DNA of 64,000 nucleotides from Gordionus sp. m RMFG-2023. Taxonomy: Eukaryota > Nematomorpha > Gordioida > Chordodea > Parachordodidae. The notes below the pieces were generated by a model. The model was not told the origin of the DNA and made no database searches. It saw nothing but the letters and a program-made list of their open reading frames with translations. Positions 58,920-64,000 of the stretch are shown one piece after another. The stretch spans positions 27,257,366-27,321,365 of the forward strand of contig NC_088777.1 in assembly GCF_954871325.1 (NCBI RefSeq), given 5' to 3'. Made by a program: the position numbers and the translations under genes. How positions within the stretch are numbered: position 1 is the first letter of the stretch; each line of letters opens with the position of its first letter.

Positions 58920-60429
58920 TGGAATACATCTCCTCACAAATCTGTACAATAAAATACTTGGAAATGAAGAGGTTCTCCAAAAATGAAGGCAGAGCTATCT
59001 AGTTCCTATCTTCAAAAATAAAGAGGATCCACACAATTGTCAAAATTACAGGGGCATATAACTAATGTCACATTGTCTAAAACTATACGAAAAAATAAGA
59101 GAAAAAAGATTAAGAGACATAATTGAAATAGAAGAGACTCAGTTTGGCTTTATGCCTGGAAGATCAACAACTGATGCTATCCAAGCAATTAGGCAAATGA
59201 GTGAAAAATACAGGGAAAAGAACAAAAACATGGTCTTTCTCGCTCTAGAAAAGGCCTATAGAATCCCAAGAAAATTTATATGGTGGGCGCTACGCCACAA
59301 AAAGGTTCCCGAAAAATATATAAGAATAATACAGGATATGTATATGGGCCATACAACAATGGTCCGTAGCACAACAGATACTTTAGCAGACTTCACGATA
59401 GCCGAAGGAGTTCATCAAGGGTCGGCTCTCAGCCCACTTCTCTTCATTAAAGTAATAGATGTATTGGCACAGTCTATACCTCAAACAGTCCCGTGGAATA
59501 TGATATTTGCAGAATATTGTGATACTTGCCGAATCCAAGGATGAAATGAAAGAAAGATTAGTGAGTTGGATAAATATCCTAAAAGCACGGTCTAAAAGTA
59601 AATAGAGAAAAGTCGGAGTATATGGTGATAGGAGGAGATGAAACAGAGAGTATTGATATAAATGATAGCCAGATACGGCAATTGAAAGCTGCAAATATTT
59701 GGGTTCCACTATACAAACAAACCACAATAGAAAAAGAGATAAAGAGTAAAATTAATCAAGGGTGGTTAAAGTGGAGATCTTTATCTTGCTATTTGACAAA
59801 AGAATCCCACACAAATTAAAGGGAAAAATTTACAGTTCCATAGTACAACCAACTATTCTATATAGTTCGGAAACATGGCCAACCAAAGAATCAGACGAGA
59901 GAAGTCTACAAACTATGGAGATGAGAATGAGGATGATTGCTGGGATAACAAGAAAGGATAAAGTGCGTAGTACAAGAATACTAAGTAGTTTAAAGGTTGT
60001 GCCCATTAAGACTAAGTTAATGGTAAACAGACTTAGGTGGTATGGGCACACAATGAGAAGGCCTATGAACTACATAGGAAATAAGGTTAAGAGTTTGGAA
60101 ATGATGAGCAAACGTAAAAGTGGAAGGCCAAAACTTCAATGGAGCCATAAAGTTAGAGCCAATATAAAGAAGTATAAATTAGATAAAAGAGATTGTATGA
60201 ATAACATAAAGTGGAGAGAGATATTGAATTTTATAAGTTATTCATATCATAAGAAAATGAACTCACTCCAATTAATAGAGAATATGTTAAAAATTTTTAC
60301 TTAAACATTTGCAATTTACCTTGGGATTTGCTGTTTGGTCAATTTAAAACACGTCTTACACCTTTTTAATAATAATATAATATGATTTTAAAATATACTA
60401 AAACAAAGAAAATTTGTAATTTTTTTTCT

Positions 60430-60729
60430 TAAAATAATAATACGCCAACTTGCGGATTTAATATTAATGAAATTTAAAATGTAATTATAATTATTTTTAA
60501 TTTATTTATATTAAAGGATTTAAACTATTTATTATGGGATAAAAGGAAAAACAACTATTAATATCTACTCATTTTTTATTGACTATATCTAATAATATTT
60601 TTATAACTTATACATACATAAGAAAATGAATCTTACTCCAATTAATAGAATATATATCAAAATTTTTACCTAAGCATTTGCAGTTTACCTTGGCATTTGC
60701 AATTTACCTTAGCATTTGCAGTTTAGTCC
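60430..60729. mobile_element. Foldback element B, one arm only
   Basis: About 300 bases matching the right arm of element A, from AATAATACGCCAACTTGCGG through AAAGGATTTAAACTATTTAT to three inverted 19-base units ending GCAGTTTAGTCC. It begins near the palindrome centre, so it looks like half of a full element. It retains target sequence that element A lost when the LINE piece entered. Confidence 0.7.
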
Positions 60730-60889
60730 AACCCCATTAATAGTGTTTAAAATTTAGTTTTAAGATAAGTGTACCCTGATACATAATGCGCACAAATGCA
60801 ATATGATTTGGGCTTTTTTGATTATATTTTTTATATTATTAAGTGTTCTTTATTTGCTTATAGTCAAAATACACTGTATTCCAGAAGTT

Positions 60890-61815
60890 AGTACTGATTC
60901 TAACCTTAGTGGTTCATCAGATGAGGAAATTCTTGATTCAAGATCAGCAGATGTTGATTTTATATGTAAATTGTAAAATATAATTTTTTATGTATATTTA
61001 GATGATTCTGATAGTGATGAGCAAACAATAATGACTCAAAAAAATTATAGAAAAATTAAATGGAAAGATTCCTAAAACAATATGCCCATGATAATTCCCA
61101 TATGGAAGGGAAAAGAATATATGCCAGTAAATATTATGAACCCAACCTTCCACTATAAATTGGATCTATAGTATAGAAGTTTAAGTATTACTCGCCCAAA
61201 AAGGAATTTATAGTATTGCTACAGCGAGAGCTAATAGAATTTATAATTGCCAGTTTCCAACTGAAAAAGATTCAAATAGATGGAGCGTGAATTTTTTATC
61301 GAGAAGAAGGCAACAATAGATGGTGTAGAATTACATGCTACACTATGGTGTGTAAATAGGTCTGTATCTAAGTACGTTTATAGGTAGTTACCCTGTTGGA
61401 GATTGTGAACTGTTTGATAGAAAGGAACGACAGAAAATTAAAATCCCGTGTCCAGCAACAATAAAAGTTTACAATAAAAATATGGGAGGTTTAGATTTAA
61501 TAGATTTATTTGATTTCTTTATATCGAATTCACATAAGATAACCTAAATGGTATCACCTTATAGTATTCCATATACTTGGTATGATGTTTATAAATTCTT
61601 GAATGATAGACGAGATTTTGTAGCTTTAGAGTTACCGAAAAAAATTCTTGAATGATAGACGAGATTTTGTAGCTTTAGAGTTACCGAAAAAAGAGCAGAT
61701 GACATATTAACATTTAAAATTTCAATAGCAGAGATACTCTGTAAAAACAAAAATATGAAAGCTAGCGGAAAAAAACGAATATCAATTGACACCAAATATA
61801 AAGAAAAGAAATTTC
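60890..61815 (+). pseudogene. piggyBac transposase (DDE_Tnp_1_7), broken
   Basis: The N-terminal acidic part (SGSSDEEILDSRSADVDF, about 60913) is followed by FFIEKKATIDGVELHATLWC and VNRSVSKYV (61289-61375), matching the family's W.DN..V...S.Y. Then PVGDCELFDRKERQKIKIPC (about 61391) and YNKNMGGLDLIDLFDF (61470-61517), the highly conserved YN..MGGVDL.D signature. Much of the catalytic core between 61040 and 61290 is lost or out of frame, and no C-terminal Cys-rich finger is seen. Several frame changes. A 49-base tandem duplication (61595-61692) disrupts the downstream domain. Confidence 0.85.
61595..61692. repeat. 49-base perfect tandem duplication
   Basis: ATTCTTGAATGATAGACGAG begins both copies (61595 and 61644), apparently identical, within the piggyBac coding relic. 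Confidence 0.95.
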
Positions 61816-62144
61816 AATAATGCTTTGTCTATATTTTAATTATTTTTGCAAAGATTATAATTTTATATGGATGGGTTTTAATTTAATCGTCAATATGTTT
61901 CATTAAATCATCACAACACTGTAAGTTTGAAATTAAAAAAATACGTGTGTGTATTTAAAACACTCAATGAAATTTTTTTTACGGTTTAAAAAATTCTTTT
62001 TAAAAATAATTCTTTTTACTTTATTAAGGGCTCTTTAATGACAATAAGTTTTTTTTAAAAATTATATCATTTATTGATATGTCGCGCAATAGAGGGTTAA
62101 TAAAATCCCTACAAAATCTTACCGAAAATTGATATCCCGTCTTT

Positions 62145-62670
62145 ACAGAGAATCTTTTATAGAGAATGCAAATATTGAGAAACTTTTATAGAGAATACCA
62201 TTTATAAGAATATCGTTTTTTGAGAATGATTTTATAGAGAATTTATTTTATAGAGAGACTTTTATAGAGAAAATAATTATAGAGAATGTTAGAGAATCTC
62301 ATTTATTTTTTTAGAAAATCTCGTTTATGGAGAATGATTTTATAGACAATTTATTTTATAGAGACACTTTTAAAGAGAAAACAATTTGGGAGAATGTCGT
62401 TTATAGAGAATCTCATTTATAGAGAATGATTTTATAGAGAATTTCGTTTAAGAGAATGATTTTATAGAGAAACGTTTATAAGGAAATTATATAGAATGTC
62501 GTTTAAAGAAAATTATTTTATAGAGAATTTTTTACAGAGAATTATTATATAGATAATTCTTTTAAAGGGAATTATTTTATAGATAAGGATTTTATAGAGA
62601 TTATTTTATAGATAATTCTTTTAAAGGGAATTATTTTATAGATAAGGATTTTATAGAGATTATTTTATAG
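62145..62670. repeat. TTTATAGAGAAT satellite-like array
   Basis: About 525 bases made of 30 or more degenerate copies of (TTT)TATAGAGAAT, with higher-order dimers such as TTTATAGAGAATGATTTTAT. Near its end a unit of about 58 bases (TAAAGGGAATTATTTTATAG...) occurs twice, perfectly. It begins about 50 bases after the piggyBac right end. Confidence 0.9.
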
Positions 62671-62693
62671 AAAATGAATTAAGTATTATTTTA

Positions 62694-62946
62694 GAAAATA
62701 AATTTGAAATAAACTTTCTCAAATATGACCATTTACCGTCTAATGATTTTATATAAAATGAATTATGATTAAGTTTATTACTTTATAAATAAATTATTTG
62801 AAATAAATTTTAAGTCTCAAATATGACCCTTTACCGTCTAATTTAATTATTTTGGATCCGTTGTTGCTCTTAATAGACAAGATTACATCAAATATAATTT
62901 ATTAAAAAAATAGACAAGATTACATCAAATATAATTTATTAAAAAT
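62694..62946. repeat. Local direct duplications
   Basis: CAAATATGACC.TTTACCGTC occurs at about 62719 and 62819. ATAGACAAGATTACATCAAA with following AT bases is repeated twice, perfectly, at 62873-62945. Confidence 0.8.
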
Positions 62947-63583
62947 ATATTAAAGGATATATAAAAAATAAAGTCGAGGGGTATTATAGATTTATAAAAC
63001 TATAAAATCTTATTTGAATATTACTTTTTATTGCCGTTATGTCTCAGATATTACACCACTCCATAAATCTAGAGAAGCTACTCAATAAAGCTATTATAGA
63101 AAAAGATTTTATAGAGAAAGAAATAATGGTGTTAATTTAAGATTATTGGATATCAGGGTAAAATTACTTATTCTGAGATTTTACCATAATTTAATTTAAT
63201 CTGGATTATCTACTCAATAAGAGGAGATTATTTAAATTATAATGTAGAATATTTTATTTTTGTATAGAGATACGAAATATCAAACATATTTAGGAAAGGG
63301 AAACATCAAAGTAGTCTAAAAATTTCCAATAAAAACAATGTCCTATACCATCACTTGGAAAGCAATAAGATTACAAAAATTAAGGTATTTACAAAAATAA
63401 ATTATACTAAGTTAACTCCCTAAATACCAAAGTATCAAAGCTATAAAAAAAATTCATTTTTCTTTATTAATGCATTAGTATAAACATATTTATATATGAA
63501 GATTTCAAAAAAAGTTATTCATTTTATGATTTTTTTGATATTCCAAATATTAAACATTGGAAGATAACGAGTTCATTTGTTGG
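62947..63583. other. Gene-free AT-rich stretch
   Basis: One TTTTATAGAGAAAG echo of the nearby satellite lies near 63107. Nothing else recognised. Confidence 0.5.
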
Positions 63584-63850
63584 TTAAATAATTTTGAGCA
63601 TTTTATAAGGTACGTCATGTTTATCATACTTATATGTCGTATTTATTTTGCACCATTTGCAACGATCGTGACGATTGGCTGGCATATGACTCATCTCTAC
63701 CTTTCGGTTTAATGAATTAGGCATCTTGATGGGCCAAGGCGGTATCATTTTCAGGTACATTAAAATCAAAAATCGCACAATAAATTTTACGAATAGAAAG
63801 TTAGACATTTCCACCAAAAAATATGTATTCATCAAGTATCTACAATACAT
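63584..63850 (-). pseudogene. Possible piggyBac-type C-terminal Cys-rich fragment
   Basis: An 88-codon minus-strand frame includes HMPANRHDRCKWCKINTTYK, resembling the first half of the Cys-rich finger (H.......RC..C) at the end of piggyBac transposases. The second C..C...LC half is not visible, although HDVPYKM could be a decayed C.VPLC. It is far weaker than the piggyBac at 60.8-62.1 kb. A chance frame is a real alternative. Confidence 0.25.
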
Positions 63851-64000
63851 AAATTAAAAATGTTATCAAATAAGCACCGCCCCCATTTTTTGCTGTGCAG
63901 TTGGGGACCATAATCGCTTAAAAATCTATCGAATAAATCGACACCTCCTATATGTTAATTATGAGGTAATCGGTTAATAGATATAAATATATACCTTATG
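63851..64000. other. Window end, nothing recognised
   Basis: AT-rich sequence with no supported feature. Confidence 0.4.

Larger units (their letters stand above)
57119..60228 (+). mobile_element. RTE-like LINE copy 2, truncated at both ends, containing a hAT
   Basis: The body matches LINE copy 1 from its position 16053 (AAGAAGGGCAAAATAAAATA) to about 17520, and keeps blocks that copy 1 lost near 57185-57270 and 57355-57400. RT signatures: TQFGFMPGRSTTDAI (59137), [31 protein letters not shown] and EGVHQGSALSPLLFI. The catalytic FADD is destroyed by a 6-base loss (TTTGCAGAATATTG near 59506). The tail runs from EMRMRMIAG to KSGRPKLQWSHK. The last 30 bases and the A-tail of copy 1 are missing and no TSD exists. 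A 1455-base hAT splits it at 57465. Confidence 0.9.
56663..60340. mobile_element. Foldback element A with 19-base iterated ends, interrupted by a LINE
   Basis: The left end carries four 19-base units ACTGCAAATGCCAAGGTAA (56669-56744). The right end (60300-60340) carries the inverted form. The arms are complementary up to a centre near 56985 (GCAAGTTGACGTATTATTA against TAATAATACGCTAACTGGC). Without the LINE piece (57119-60228) the element is about 570 bases. No coding capacity. Ends read TTGACTAAACTAC; no TSD was found and the superfamily is unknown. Confidence 0.75.
60773..62096 (+). mobile_element. piggyBac transposon, shortened
   Basis: The right end reads TATGTCGCGCAATAGAGGG directly against TTAA (62097-62100), the piggyBac target. 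The left end CCCTGATACATAATGCGCAC begins at about 60773 and is the inverted counterpart, next to TGTA in place of TTAA. The spacing of about 1.3 kb is shorter than an autonomous element, indicating internal deletion. It carries a broken transposase on the plus strand. Confidence 0.8.

Overview
The window is very AT-rich eukaryotic DNA made almost entirely of mobile-element remains, with only traces of host genes. The standard genetic code fits every recognisable reading frame. Animal-type elements (RTE-like LINEs, hAT transposons of the BED and ZMYM/DUF4371 types, MULE and piggyBac remnants, a Ty3/gypsy element) together with very short host introns (42 and 46 bases in the best gene) suggest an invertebrate animal with a repeat-loaded genome. 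I cannot name the organism from this sequence.

Layout. 1-0.8 kb: MULE transposase tail. 3.2-4.2 kb: three hAT-type MITEs. 4.36-8.95 kb: broken Ty3/gypsy element on the minus strand with both LTRs. 9.0-9.8 kb: two more MITEs. 10.36-13.56 kb: old hAT copy with a second hAT nested in it. 14.43-22.38 kb: a structure with about 1.3 kb inverted arms built of poly-G/poly-C modules, with an RTE LINE inserted in the left arm. 24.08 kb: MITE. 27.45-29.95 kb: complete-ended hAT. 30.4-30.8 kb: last exons of an unidentified host gene. 31-39.2 kb: MITE, hAT remains, minisatellites, MULE fragment, hAT transposase followed by an OTU-protease-like frame. 42.4-45.9 kb: second RTE-like LINE. 46.1-46.5 kb: start of a host SFT2-type vesicle-transport gene. 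47.1-50.5 kb: LTR-type element containing a hAT that contains a MITE. 50.5-52.7 kb: another reverse-transcriptase fossil. 52.9-54.1 kb: short LTR-bounded element. 56.7-60.7 kb: foldback element holding a LINE that holds a hAT. 60.8-62.1 kb: piggyBac. 62.1-62.9 kb: satellites.

Insertion events can be ordered because target-site duplications (TSDs) are readable. Perfect 8-base TSDs bound five hAT-type elements or MITEs; two more have one difference in eight. One MITE has a 6-base repeat. One LINE insertion has an internal control: the inverted arm at 22.17 kb preserves the empty target site. No autonomous intact element was found.
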